This document shows, piece after piece, positions 51,526 through 63,531 of a stretch of 64,000 nucleotides of DNA (the first letter of the stretch is position 1; each line of letters starts with the position of its first letter). Source of the DNA: Brassica napus (Eukaryota > Streptophyta > Magnoliopsida > Brassicales > Brassicaceae); NCBI RefSeq assembly GCF_020379485.1, contig NC_063452.1:59541338-59605337 (forward strand). Reading direction: 5' to 3'. The translations under genes were made by a program, and so were the position numbers. Below the pieces are notes generated by a model that was given only the letters and a program-made list of their open reading frames with translations, was not told where the DNA came from and made no database searches.

Positions 51526-52640
51526 TCTATACTATTATTCAAAAAATGAATTTTGTGATTCGTCATCTTCACCTTGATTTTAGGATAAGTCAGTACTTTA
51601 ATTAATATTATTATTTAATATTATTTTAATTTTAATATATATATTTATCATGATATTTAAAATATTCTACCGATATGTATATTTATATATAAAATTTGTA
51701 AAAAAATATATTATCAATTCAAAAACAATTGGAATAAATTTATTTCATGTTTTTGAAATATTTAATAATTATTTAAATATTACAATTTTATGTACGATAA
51801 AGTTTTTTTATTTTAATAAATATTTTTTATTACGTAAAGTAAACTTAAAACATTCATATATACATAAAAGGGCAATTCTCTCAAATAGACATTTTTAAAT
51901 TTTTTGTCACAAAAATACATCTCAAAAAGTAAAATGACCAAAGTAGACTTTTTTATTTTGAAAATTTTAATATTTTTTTAGTTTTTAAAATTTGAAATCA
52001 TACCCCCAAAACCCCACCCCTTAACTCTAAACTCTGAACCCTAAATCATAAACCGTAAACTCTAAATTCTAAATCATAAACCCAAAAACACACCCCTTAA
52101 TAAAACATTTTGGTCATTTTGATCATTGGAATCTATAATTGTGATAAAAACTTTTTTAGGTCTATCTTTGAGAATTTCTCTACGTATAAAAACATATACA
52201 AATATTTATTTTTATTTTTAAAATATTATGATGTTCAATATTTTTAGATAACATAATATATAATTTTTCAAGATAATGATGATTATCAAATTAATAAAAT
52301 TTGTTTTTAATTTATGGATAAATAATTATATATTAACAAATCTAATATAATATTTATTAAAGGTAATAAATACTTCAAACACTTTAAATTTTAAGGTAAG
52401 AACGAAAAAATCACTTTGAAAATAATAAATATTTTTGAATTATTTGACCACTCCTAGTAAGAATATCTCAGAGAATTTTAACAGTGTTGTTTGACCAGAA
52501 AAAGACTTTTAACAATGATTAATAATAATAAAAATATTAATTTAATGTGTTTTGAGCATCTTACTTATCTTGTAAAAAATTACCCATTAATTCATTTAGC
52601 CCATTTGTGAGATGTTCTCAATAAAGATGTTCTTTGGTTT
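51526..52640 (+). mobile_element. Helitron-derived repeat (TCTATACTATTATT 5' end), copy of 62750-63320
   Basis: It starts TCTATACTATTATTC, the same terminus as at 15780, 17456 (-) and 63532. The stretch 51600-52460 matches 62870-63320 closely, for example the shared word tattctaccgatat, and differs mainly by the MITE inserted at 51870. The right end is not resolved because another Helitron follows. Non-coding. Confidence 0.5.
51870..52180. mobile_element. MITE with degenerate telomere-like core (copy 2)
   Basis: It begins GGGCAATTCTCTCAAATAGAC and ends GTCTATCTTTGAGAATTTCTC, 21-bp terminal inverted repeats with few mismatches. The flanks tacataaaa (51861-51869) and tacgtataaaa (52181-52191) look like a 9-bp duplication that has since diverged. 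The core holds degenerate ctaaaccctaaa-like heptamers (about 52020-52085). The related repeat at 63100-63130 lacks the insert, so it is an empty site. Same family as 16952-17376. Confidence 0.75.
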
Positions 52641-52689
52641 ACAGTTTTCGCTTGGTATTTTAAAAAAAAATTTGATAAGGTTTTATACA

Positions 52690-53661
52690 TTAAAGCTATA
52701 TCCCTTATATATTAATTTAGACACATTACAACATTTTTTGTAGTCACGTGTCACCATGAAAATGAAATCCATAATTCTTAGAGAAATATGTTGATCCATC
52801 TTAACTAATATTATAATTTTTATTAAACTAGCTATTAAATTAATAAATAGTGTACAAAAGAATATTCTCGCACTTTCCTTAAATAAAAGCTACGGAATTG
52901 CCTAATATGATTAACGTATATATGACAATCAATGATTATGGATAATAAATATTTGATAAAAAAATTTGTATCTTAGTTTTTTTTTTCAATTTTATATTAT
53001 AAAAAAATATTAAACAACCACATTAATCATTTAATAAAAAATTATTATTTTTCTTATATGTTATATTTTCAATTTTTAAAACAACTATAAATTACTAAAC
53101 ACGTTAAATGTCTCACACTAAAATTTTGTGATTAATGTTTTTACTTTTTTGGTAATAAGAAGATACAAATTATCATAAATCGTATGAATGTGAAGTCTCA
53201 TTTACTAGACATTCATATTATATATTAATATAGTTTAAAATAAAATTATATAACATAGAAAAATACTTAAATATGATAATTTCTAAATTTGTATTGAAAA
53301 AGTATTGAAACCTTAATATTTTAATTGTGAAATTTTCATTCAAGAAATCGCACATTAGAAATTTTGTGTTTATCATATGAGTATGAATTCTCAATAAAAA
53401 ATATTTATATTAAAATATACTATATATATATGTCAATGTCATTGAAATTTAGTTATATACAATATAAAATAAATAAAATGATTGTTTTGATTTATTTACC
53501 AAAAAAATATCGTAAATAAACAAGATGTATTATTTTAATTTATGTCTCTAATATAATTATATACATAATATATAAATAAATACAAATAAATAATAATAAA
53601 TAAAATTAGTTTTATAAGTATATAATATTCATTCCGTGCAATTACGCGGGTCTTAAGCTAG
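52690..53661 (+). mobile_element. Non-autonomous Helitron (family copy B)
   Basis: It opens near tatcccttatatattaattt with cattacaacatttt and CACGTGTCA. It ends with the hairpin-like ccgtgcaattacgcggg and CTAG (53658-53661) followed by T. It shares ordered blocks with copy A, including gctacggaattgcctaatat. Non-coding. The LINE at 53761 begins 99 bp after its end. Confidence 0.65.
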
Positions 53662-54231
53662 TTTATCCATATTTCTAGACGTGGACATACATCGTATGTT
53701 AACTGAACTTTTGATTCTAATAAGAAACTGATAATAGTAAGTTATGTATAGCAAGATATACCTTTTACTCTCAGGCACGTTTTACGAGACTCGTCTTTAG
53801 TCAACCCTTTCTGAGTTTAAAACGTTACCACCGCTGCAACCACCCGCTCTCCGCCGCTGTCCTCCTTTGCACCGCCGCAACTACTTTCCGATGACGTAGA
53901 TCTCCACCGTTTTCTAATCCCCTGGAGCACACACATTACCCCCACGGTCTCAAAGTGCTAACAAATGAGGCATTTAATGCAGATCTGGTTGGGAAGATGT
54001 TGTGTTGAGAATCTTGTTTTAATGCTCGGATCTGTATGGTCAGCGAGTATAACCTACCTCAGCTCCAGTTGGTCCTGTATTACTGTCTAAGTACAGTCTC
54101 TATACCTTGTCACTAAGGTTTAAACGCTTTTTAGAAAGCTTTGGAAAGTTATTGTTCACTGCAGTCTGTCTCAGCGCTCTCTTGGAAGTTACTGCGCTTA
54201 TTTACAGTTTGTAATACTGTTAACTCTTACT

Positions 54232-56091
54232 ATGGCCTACCGAAGTTCACGATTGGATAAAGGAAAATGGATTCCAGATCCTTCTAGAGAAGCTCGTCGA
54301 CCTCCTATTAAAATACCACAAGTAGATACGACTTCTCTCATTGAAGAACACAAGCTTACACTGATTGGAAGGGTAACTAACCCCAAGATTCAGAAAACCA
54401 GAGCACTGGTGGACTTTTTTCTTAGCCAATGGCGAGTCTCAGGGAAGATTACGGGCAGAGATCTTGGACCGCAGCTGTTCCAATTCAAATTCGAATTGGA
54501 GCAAGACCTGCAATCTATTCTCGCGAAAGCACCCTTTCACTTCAAAAGGTGGATGATGATTCTCCAGAGATGGGAACCAGTGGTGTCTGACTTCTTCCCA
54601 CCTCTCATACCTTTCTGGATAACAATCCATGGGATCCCTCTACACTATTGGACAAAGCCAGCTCTCGATACCATTGGGGAAGAATTGGGGCCAGTGGAAG
54701 GTTATGAAGTTGAAAAAGGAAGAATCAGAGTTCTTGTTAATGGTCTAAAACCTCTAGAGATGGTTTTAGATATCAGCTTACCTTCAGGAGAGATCAAACA
54801 AGTGGAATTGGAATATGATAACCTGGAGAAGCACTGCTTCATATGCTACTCTCTATCTCATGAGAAGGAAGAGTGCCCTTCACAGAGGGCCCTAGCTAAT
54901 AATAGAGTTTCAGAGCCACAAAGGTTCGGAATCTCCCAATCTCGTACCCTGGATAGATTGGAAGCACACAGAAGGAGGAATTATGAAAGGAAACAAAGCC
55001 GAGCAGACCCCTCTCAATGGCAACACCACTCGATTAGAGAGTTCAACTGGACTAAAGAGAAGAGCTTTCGCTACAACTATGGGGCTAGAAGAGACCCGAA
55101 CCACAGAACGGGCTCAGTGAACATTGAGAACACTAATGGCGGTACGCGACGTTCTGCACGAGAGAGACTTTCCTTCTCGAAGGAAGACTCAGATCGCAAT
55201 ACCATGCTGCCAAAAAGAGCCTCTCAGACACCGAGAACTGAATGGAGACCAGTTGGCAGTGGCTCTCAGCAAGGGGCTAGCTCAAAACCATCGCAGTCTT
55301 TAGTGTCTCATACTCCATCTCCCCGCCCTCAGAGAGAAGGGGGATAAAGCCTACAGGCCTCAGCGCAGACAAAAAAACAAAACTCGGGAGGTGGAAGTCT
55401 GCAGTCACAGGAACGAAGGTCTGCGCTGGAACGCATTGCTCTCCCAACAGAAAGAGTTCCACTACTTCAGGATGGAGTGGCAAATGCAGAATCTGGCAGA
55501 CTGCAGGAAGTTAATATCCAATACCTGGAAGAAAATCTACAGAGCGTTGAGAGGACAAGTGTACCGTCATCTTCACGTCTCCCAGTAAGAAGTAGTTTGG
55601 GCTCGGTGGGAGGTACTAGTATACCGTCTACCTCAAGGCACCCGGGACAGAGCAATATGGGTATCTATGATGCTTCCCAAAGCCGATCCCCAATTTGTAC
55701 GCTCAGTGAAGATAAAGTACATGTCTCTCTCAGACTGGGACCTCTCTTCGACCTTGACTCAGAGGAGGATGCAAGCTTGAATCTACCTATAGCTACTCTA
55801 AAATCAAAGGCACCGATCAACGCAGAAGCTCAAGCGACTCGGGGAAAGGGTGATAAAGCCCCGACAATGAAGAGGCGAAGCCTTAGAAGCCCTGTGCAAG
55901 GTCTGAATGTGAAAAAAAGAAGAGTCACAAAGACTCAAAACTCGCCAAGGAGGAGAAATACTAAGGAAGCTGGAACTAGCGAAGCGGGAACGGCGGTGGC
56001 TGCGGGTGCAACTAGACCCCGAAGTACTATAGTCCCAGGAATAAAGAAGAAGGGAACGGATTTTCGGTCCGGTCCAAAACCTCTTCCTTAG
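54232..56091 (+). pseudogene. LINE ORF1 (DUF4283/CCHC nucleic-acid-binding protein), one stop
   Basis: One frame of 620 codons, interrupted only by TAA at 55345-55347 (codon 372). The first half matches the plant LINE ORF1 layout: a DUF4283-like domain with the phrase PFWITIHGIPLHYWT, then a zinc knuckle of CX2CX4HX4C form at about residues 204-217 (CFICYSLSHEKEEC). The second half is low-complexity, basic and Ser/Arg/Pro-rich. ORF1 proteins coat the RNA and act as chaperones. The stop would leave a truncated but still zinc-knuckle-containing product. ORF1 ends 5 bases before the ORF2 start. Confidence 0.85.
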
Positions 56092-56096
56092 TCAAT

Positions 56097-59000
56097 ATGA
56101 GCTGGAACTGTCAAGGTATCGGGAGCGACCTAACAGTTCGACGTCTGAAGGAGTTCAGATCAAAGAAATCCCCGGACATAATGTTCCTGAGTGAGACAAA
56201 AAGACAAGATGAAGAGATCTTCAAGATGTATAAGGGCACTGACTTCAAAAATCACTTCACTGTACTGCCTCAAGGTTTAAGTGGGGGTCTGGCACTTTCT
56301 TGGAAGGATAATGTACACATTGATATTTTGTTCTCTTCTCCAAATGTAATCGATACAAGGATCGAGTTCAATAAAAAGGTGTTCTTTGTATCATACATCT
56401 ATGGTTCACCAAACAAAGAAGACCGGCCAGCGTTTTGGCAACTTATGACCGAGATAGGACTGGGTAGGACAGGCTCGTGGCTCCTAACGGGAGACTTCAA
56501 CGATCTCCTAGACAACTCGGAAAAAGTGGGAGGTCCTTTGAGATGGGAGGGCTCATTTCTGTCTTTCCGAAACTTTGTCTCCCAACACGGATTATGGGAT
56601 CTCCAGTTTTCTGGGAATTCCCTCTCCTGGAGAGGCACAAGATACTCTCATTTCATCCAATCACGTTTAGATCGAGCTATGGCAAACCTGGACTGGATGG
56701 AGATGTTCCCGGCAGCTAGGTGTGAATATCTCCGATTTGAAGGATCAGATCACCGACCCCTTCTCAAGCACTTTGACCTGCATTTGAAAAAAAAGAAGGG
56801 AATGTTCAGGTACGATCGAAGGCTTAATGAAAAAGCAGAGATACGGGAACTGGTGGAAACTACATGGAAAGCCTCTCCTCCTACTGATTCAGTGCTCACA
56901 AAAATAAACCATGTTAGGAGAAAGCTGGTGGATTGGGCAAAGGTACAATCATCAACCGCTAAAGAGCACATGATCACCAACCAGCAGCTCTTGGAACAAG
57001 CCCTCTCCGACCAACACCCAAACGCTGAGCGGATTGAGGAATTAAAACATATCTTGGAAGTAGCGTATGCGGAGGAAGAAGCCTTTTGGAGGCAGAGAAG
57101 TCGTATTCAGTGGCTGAACGGAGGAGACCGTAACTCAAGCTTCTTCCACGCGGTTACAAGAGGGTGTAGGGCCTGTAACAAATTCTCCATCATCGAAAAT
57201 GAAGCAGGACAAGCTTTCTTTGAAGAGTCTCAGATAGTGAACTCCTTTGCCATCTTCTATCAACATTTGTTCACGGCTGGGAATACAGACTCTGAAGTTG
57301 TAGTGTCAGAAGCGATTGTACCACGGGTCACGCAAGAGATGAATCAGCTCTTGGTCAGGATATCGGATGCAGGGGAAGTTAAAGCAGCGGTTTTCTCTAT
57401 ACACTCGGACAAAGCCCCCGGACCCGATGGCTTTTCGGCAGGATTTTACCAGACCTTCTGGGACGTTATAGGAGAGGATGTCGTAAAGGACATCAAGGAG
57501 TTCGTTGTCTCCGGCCATCTACACCCGAGGCAGAATGAAACCCACCTCAGACTTATTCCGAAAGTAACGGGTGCAAAGAAGGTTTCCGATTTCAGACCCA
57601 TCGCTTTGTGTAACACACATTACAAAATAATTGCCAAGATCCTGTCAAAAAGACTACAGCCACTGCTCAACGACCTGATCTCACCGTCTCAGTCAGCGTT
57701 TGTTCCGGGAAGACTGATTGCGGATAACGTGTTGATTACACACGAGGTCCTCCACTACTTGAGACAGTCAGGAGCAAATCACGTCTCTATAGCCGTTAAA
57801 ATGGACATGAGCAAAGCATACGACAGGATCGAGTGGAATTTTCTGAGGAATGTACTAAGCCGTATGGGTTTCCACAGTATTTGGATTTCTTGGGTTATGG
57901 AATGTGTATCTTCGGTATCATATTCCTTTTTCATAAATGCAGGACCGCAAGGAAAAGTTTGTCCATCCCGAGGACTCCGGCAGGGAGACCCGCTCTCCCC
58001 GTATCTGTTCATTATGTGCACGGAGGTACTATAAGGACTGTGCAACAAAGCTCTCGATAATGGATCACTACCAGGGGTAAGGGTAGCCCGCAACTGCCCG
58101 CCTATAAACCATCTACTCTTCGTAGATGATACCATGTTTTTTGGTAAATCAAATGCGGCAAGCTGCGCCACCTTGCTCTCTATTCTAGACAGATACGAGA
58201 AGGCATCGGGACAGTGCATTAACAGAGCGAAGTCTGCTATAACCTTTTCCTCAAAGACCAACCAGGAATGTAGAACCCGTGTGAAACGGGAACTGAACAT
58301 CAACAACGAAGGAGGGATAGGGAAGTATCTGGGGCTCCCGGAACATTTCGGTAGAAGGAAAAGAGACATATTTGCTTCGATTGTAGACCGAATAAGGCAA
58401 CGAGCTCGGAGCTGGACCAGCAGGTTTCTTTCAGGAGCTGGTAAAATGGTGCTGCTGAAAGCAGTCATGGCCGCTATGCCTATATATGCTATGTCGTGCT
58501 TCAAACTACCGGTCTCTTTGTGTAAGCAGATACAATCAGTTCTCACCCGTTTCTGGTGGGACGTCAAACCAGAGCTCAGAAAGATGAGCTGGATATCTTG
58601 GGATAGATTAACTTGCCTGAAAAGTGCAGGGGGCCTGGGCTTCAGAGAAATCGAAGTTTTCAACGATGCTCTCCTAGCGAAGCATACATGGCGATTACTG
58701 AAAAACCCCACCTCCCTGCTAGGACAAACCCTGCTCAATAAGTACTGTAAGGATACAGACTTGCTCACCTGCTCAGCGCCAAATTCATCATCCCATGGGT
58801 GGAGAGGGATTTTGGCGGGACGAGATGTTATCAGGAAGGGTATGGGCTGGAGCGTGGGAAACGGTGCAAAAATCAAGGTCTGGAGCGATATATGGCTATC
58901 CACTGATCGTCAACTAGCCCCCATAGGACCTCCTACTGCTCAGAACCAAGACCTTAAAGTCGAGGACCTGCTGCTACCAGCCTCAGCAGGATGGATTGTT

Positions 59001-59797
59001 GATGAGATCAGACGACACTTACCTCATCACGAGGAGCATATCAGGAAATTGATCTCGTGTACTGATCAAGAAGATGAGCTCGTTTGGTTACTGGAAAAGT
59101 CAGGCTCTTACTCAACGAAATCAGGGTACGCATTGACTAAAATCCACAATGGAAACCTGAATGATGCTTTCAACTGGAAACGGTTTGTATGGAACGTCGA
59201 GTGTTCTCCAAAGATAAAGCACTTCCTATGGAAACTGAAAAATGAGGCGCTGGCCGTGGGAGAAACACTGATTAGGAGGGGAATGCAAGTTGATGGCAGG
59301 TGCAAGCGATGCGGAGAAAACGAAACTATCTTTCATGTTATGTTTACTTGCCCTGTGGCTAGGAAAGTTTGGGAACTAGTCCCTGCTTTGGCGGTCCCTT
59401 CTCTCCAGAGCTGTAACTCAATGGAGGACCTTCTAATAGCGGGTGCTCGACTGACTAACCTCCCTCCGACAGGACTTGCAAAACCATTGTACCCTCGGCT
59501 CTTGCAGCAGAAGCCTTGGCATTGCGTGCAGGCCTCTCGCATGCAGTCTCTACTGGCATCAAGGATGTGGTCTGCCTATCAGACTCTAAATGCCTTATCG
59601 ATTTGATCACAGGTCATAGATCTGTGGTAGGTCTTAGAGGGATACTCCATGACATTGGCGTGTTGAGTGCTTCCTTCACCTCTATCTCTTTTGTGTTTAT
59701 TTTAAGAGTCTGTAATGAGTCGGCCGATAGGCTGGCAAAGAACGCTTTGTTTCTTTCCACTAACACTCTCCTAGAGAGTGAGAACTCTATTGTACGT
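56097..59797 (+). pseudogene. LINE ORF2 (endonuclease, reverse transcriptase, RNase H), disabled
   Basis: From 56097 the frame encodes an apurinic-type endonuclease (MSWNCQG, LSETK, TGDFNDLL, GSDHRPLL). A reverse transcriptase follows, with AFVPGRLIADNVLI, MDMSKAYDRIEW, GLRQGDPLSPYLF and the catalytic FVDD block at about 58117-58128. Then come a zf-RVT segment (SPKIKHFLWK, CKRCGENE) and an RNase H end (CNESADRLAKNA). A TAA at 58032-58034 falls between the GDPLSP and FVDD motifs, which truncates any product before the catalytic Asp pair. Near 59480 the frame changes. The linker and first RNase H strand are missing, so an internal deletion of perhaps 120 codons is likely. RNase H continues in another frame to 59797. 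Confidence 0.9.
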
Positions 59798-59843
59798 TAA
59801 GATTAAGAAATGAAGGTTTGAACAAAAAGTATAGCAAGATATA

Positions 59844-60016
59844 TTCTAGCTAGAGTCAATATTGAACCGTCATATAGTCATAATTAAGCTATCCAATTTT
59901 GTGGTCACATGATGTGAACCCACAATTATTTTGTTACCTAATTGAGTTCCATTTTATCGAACATATTTTCTAAGTTTTTGCAAAACAGAAACTTGAGTTG
60001 TGATATATATCTAGTA
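59844..60016. other. Short AT-rich spacer between LINE and Helitron copy C
   Basis: It follows the right TSD of the LINE. No gene or repeat recognised. Confidence 0.4.
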
Positions 60017-61710
60017 CTATATGATAACCCGCGCATGGTAATTTTTTTAAAAATATATTGTATTAAAATAACATTTTTTAAATTTGATTAGAGGTGGCAT
60101 TCGAATACCATTTGGTTCGATTCGGATCTTTGCAGGTTTGGTTCGGTTCGGAGCTTTGCGGGTTTGGTTAGAGTTTGGATTCGGATAACCTAATTAATTT
60201 TTCTTTAAAAATTAAAGTTCATATATAATTTAATTTTTTTTCAAAATCTAAAAATAAAAATAATATATAACATATAAATTTGAATAATGTATGCCAAAAT
60301 ACTTAAACTTAACATAAAAATTGATTTACCTTAAATATTTGGATAAAAAATTAATAAATATTTTAAGTATTTTAGGTGTTTTAGATATCGTTTAACTATT
60401 TTAAACATATACTTATAACTGTTTGTATATATTTTCAAGTATTTTAGACAACTTAAAAACGTCTTATATATTTTGTATATTCTTGTAGATATTAAATTTA
60501 AAAATAATTAATATATTTAAGTATATGGTTCGGACATATTCGGATATCCAAATGTTTCGGTTTGGATCGGGTTCGGTTCCGGTTCTCTAAATACCAAAAT
60601 TTTGAACTCATTCAGATATCTAACCAATTTTGGTCAAAGTTTAGTATTATTCTTTGGATCGGCTTTAGTTCAGTTTTTTGGATTCAGATATTTTGCCCAA
60701 ACCTATATTTTTATTGTGACAAAATTTTAAAGGAAAATGATGATTCTTCATATTGATTTTGGGTATGCAACAATTTTTAAGCCAAAACACATTTTACTAT
60801 ATACGTGGTCAATTTAGTTAATCATTAAAAACTGTTCTAGGTCCATTTAATAAAAACAATGGACTGAACTTTAAAAAACGTTATCATTTCAGATTATCAA
60901 TCGGCACTTCCAAATATTCTTTATCGGTGTTGTGACGAATAGAAAGAGGGTTCGGGTTAGGAAAACAAATTTGTTGTGCAATCCATGTTATCGCTAGGTG
61001 ATTTCAATCTTCTAAATAAATCTTAGTTGTATCAATCTCTTGTAAGATTTTCGAACAATATTAAATAATAAAATCTTAGACTTGCTAGAGTAATCAATTA
61101 TTTTTCAATTAATATATATGAGATTAGAGTAATCACATAAATCAAAACAATACATCTCGTTTATTTACAATATATTTATGGTAAATAAATCAAAATAATT
61201 AATTTATAAGGTATATAAAATAAAAATTCATATTAATACGATTTTATGATCATTTGTATTTTTTTATAACAAAAAAAAATTAAGCCATTAATCACAAAAT
61301 TTTCAAAGGGATTTTTAACATTTTTTTTATTTAAAGCCGTTTTAAAAAATTCAAAATATAATATATAAGAAAAATCTAATTTTTTATTATATGGTTAATG
61401 TGATTTTTAATTTAATATAAAATTTAACAAAAATGAGAAAATATGCAAAAATTGTTATCAAATCTTTGTTATTCATAATCATTAATTGTAATCATATTAG
61501 GTAATTCCGTAGCTTTTATTTAAGAAAAAAATACATGCTTCTTATATTTTGGATTAATATAATGTTCTTTAGCAATTGAATTTTGGACCAACATTTTTTC
61601 AATTGATTCTTAAATTACCACGTAAGATTAATTGACATATTAATTAAGTGACAACTCTGCAAAGCTCTTTTGTAATTATTACAAACTGCATGTAATATAT
61701 AGGGGATTTA
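60017..61710 (-). mobile_element. Non-autonomous Helitron (family copy C, inverted)
   Basis: On the minus strand it opens near taaatcccctatatattaca (61710) and contains gctacggaattacctaatat. It ends with ccatgcgcgggttatcatata then gt at about 60017, where the usual CTAG has mutated to ATAG. These blocks are in the same order as in copies A and B. Within it sits GGTTCGG element copy B (60089-60705). Non-coding. Boundaries are good to about 20 bp. Confidence 0.55.
60089..60705. mobile_element. GGTTCGG-rich inverted-terminus repeat element (copy B)
   Basis: A 617-bp copy of the element at 38544-39181. It has terminal tagaggtggca and gcccaaaccta (mutated TAGGG-TGGGC termini), TTCGG-rich flanks and a shared AT-rich centre with words such as ttttgaact near the right end. 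It is nested inside Helitron copy C. Confidence 0.6.
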
Positions 61711-62749
61711 CATCAAATTGAAAAGATAGTGGACCTGATTGTTTGAAGTCGTGGTTTTAGTTGTTTTTGCTGTATAAATTATGTCGTATATTTTATTGTT
61801 GTGGCAGTAAGATTTTTGCTGTGATTTTGTGTGTTATAAAACTCATATATTTATCAAAAAAGTTTCAAAGCACTATTTTTATGTTGTGGGAAAATCAGTG
61901 TCTATGGCCAAACGAAAATAAAAAAGGAAACTGAGCGGTATGTCTTAAAAAGTAAAGCAAAACTTGATTGTTAAATTTTGTGGCTGTAGAATTTTTTTTT
62001 GGCTATCCACAGAAATCAAAGCACTAATCAATCAACCTCAGGAAATTTGATTTTTTTTTTATTATATTACTTGGATAAGCAGCTAGCATTTAGTCGCGAG
62101 CTCTTACATAATCACAAGCTACAATTTCTTCAATTTGTGATATGCTATGTTTTTTTTTGCTTTTATATGAGTCAAAATTTGATTTATATGCCAAATTGTT
62201 CTAATTGTAAAACTTACCAAGAAAAATATAATTATTTTAAAACTTAAAAGAAAGGAAATTTAAAGTAGAAAGAAAGGAAATAAAAAGTAGAAACAAAAGA
62301 CATTTAAAGTAGAAAATGTTTTTTTTAGAAAACTTTGGAATTTAATTTGTACATATAATTATTATTTTTTGATGAAATTTTAAATTTACTGAACATCAAT
62401 GAAAAAAAATAGTTAAGTACAAAGGACTAAAGATTTTAAAAAAAATAGACGGAATCCTAAGACTTATGTATGTGTTTTGTACCACTCTTGCATAAGATCT
62501 CTCAAACGTTACTTCTCCTAATATCTGGTAGCTAAAAGCCGATTACAAACTGTTTTATCAATCATCTTCGCCAGTTGGTGATGCTGTCTAAGTTTCATAT
62601 ATAATTACTTTACGAATTTTATATTAGTAATATACTAAATTAGTCACTTAAATTTTAACTTTTGTATAATTAAATATATATATATACTAAATATATATAT
62701 ATATATATATATACTCTGTTAAATCATATTTTTTATTGATCATAAAAAT
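61711..62749. other. AT-rich intergenic sequence
   Basis: No gene seen. It includes three near-tandem 'gaaaggaaatttaaagtagaa'-type units of about 20-25 bp at 62250-62315, and an (AT)n tract at about 62672-62714. Confidence 0.5.
62672..62714. repeat. (AT)n microsatellite
   Basis: Alternating AT interrupted once by actaa. It lies just before the fold-back repeat. Confidence 0.85.
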
Positions 62750-63320
62750 TAGGGCAAAAACATATATTAAAATTAAAATAATATTAATTGAACTAATGAT
62801 TTATCCTTAAATCATGAAAAAGATGACAAATCAGCAAATTCATTTTTTAAATAATAGTATATAAGTATAGTTAAATATTATTTTAATTTTAATATATATT
62901 TTTATCATGATATTTAAGATATTCTACCGATATACATACTATTATATATAAAAATTTGTAAAAAATATATTATCAATTAAAAAGCAATTAGAATAAATTA
63001 TTTTCATATTTTAAAATATTGAATAATTAATTAAATATTAAAAATCATGTACGATAAAGTTTTTTAAAAAAATAAAATATCATTTATTACGTAAAATAAA
63101 CTTAAAACATTCATATATACATAAAATTATATACATGAATTTATATTTATTTTTAAAATATATGATGCAAAATATTTTTTGATAACATAATATAGAATTA
63201 TTTAAGATATTAATAAATGTAATCTAATATTTAATATGGGTAATAATTATTTTAAACATTTTAAATTTTAACGTGAGAACAAAAATCACTTCAAAAATAA
63301 TAAATATTTTTGAATTATTT
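62750..63320. repeat. Fold-back copy of the 51526-52460 repeat, without the MITE
   Basis: From 62875 the plus strand matches 51605 onward through tattctaccgatat and acttaaaacattcatatat. The preceding 62750-62862 is instead the inverted first ~110 bp of the same repeat, with its TATACTATTATTTAAAAAATG end at 62862. The result is a hairpin-like arrangement. At 63100-63130 the sequence runs straight through the site where copy 51526 carries the MITE. Confidence 0.6.
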
Positions 63321-63531
63321 GGCAACTTTTTAAAAGTTACCACAATGAGTGATTTTGATTGTCCTAAAAAAATTATCTCAAAATTTTGTGTATTTGATAG
63401 GTGGTAAAAATTAGTTATTAAACATGAATCCAAAATTGTTTGTATATTTTATTAGGAAGTAGAAATTGGTTCGTGTATTTTTAAAGAATCTTTCTGCTAG
63501 TTAATAAAAACTGTATAATTTATTAGCGTTA

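Larger units (their letters stand above)
53761..59828 (+). mobile_element. Nearly full-length LINE retrotransposon with perfect 15-bp TSD
   Basis: Identical 15-bp repeats gtatagcaagatata at 53746-53760 and 59829-59843 bound a 6.07-kb insert. It contains a 5' UTR of about 470 bp, ORF1 (54232-56091), ORF2 (from 56097) and an A-rich 3' end (gaacaaaaa). The structure is that of plant L1-type LINEs. Damage is slight: one stop in each ORF and one internal deletion in ORF2. The perfect TSD and few lesions argue for a recent insertion. It cannot mobilise itself as it stands. Confidence 0.92.

Noticed and set aside
57779..58903. Minus-strand frame of 374 codons inside LINE ORF2
   Set aside because: It is antisense to reverse transcriptase and zf-RVT motifs that are clearly readable on the plus strand.
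54232..59828. LTR retrotransposon or viral insertion
   Set aside because: No LTRs, protease or integrase; ORF1 zinc knuckle, endonuclease plus RT order and 15-bp TSD identify a LINE.
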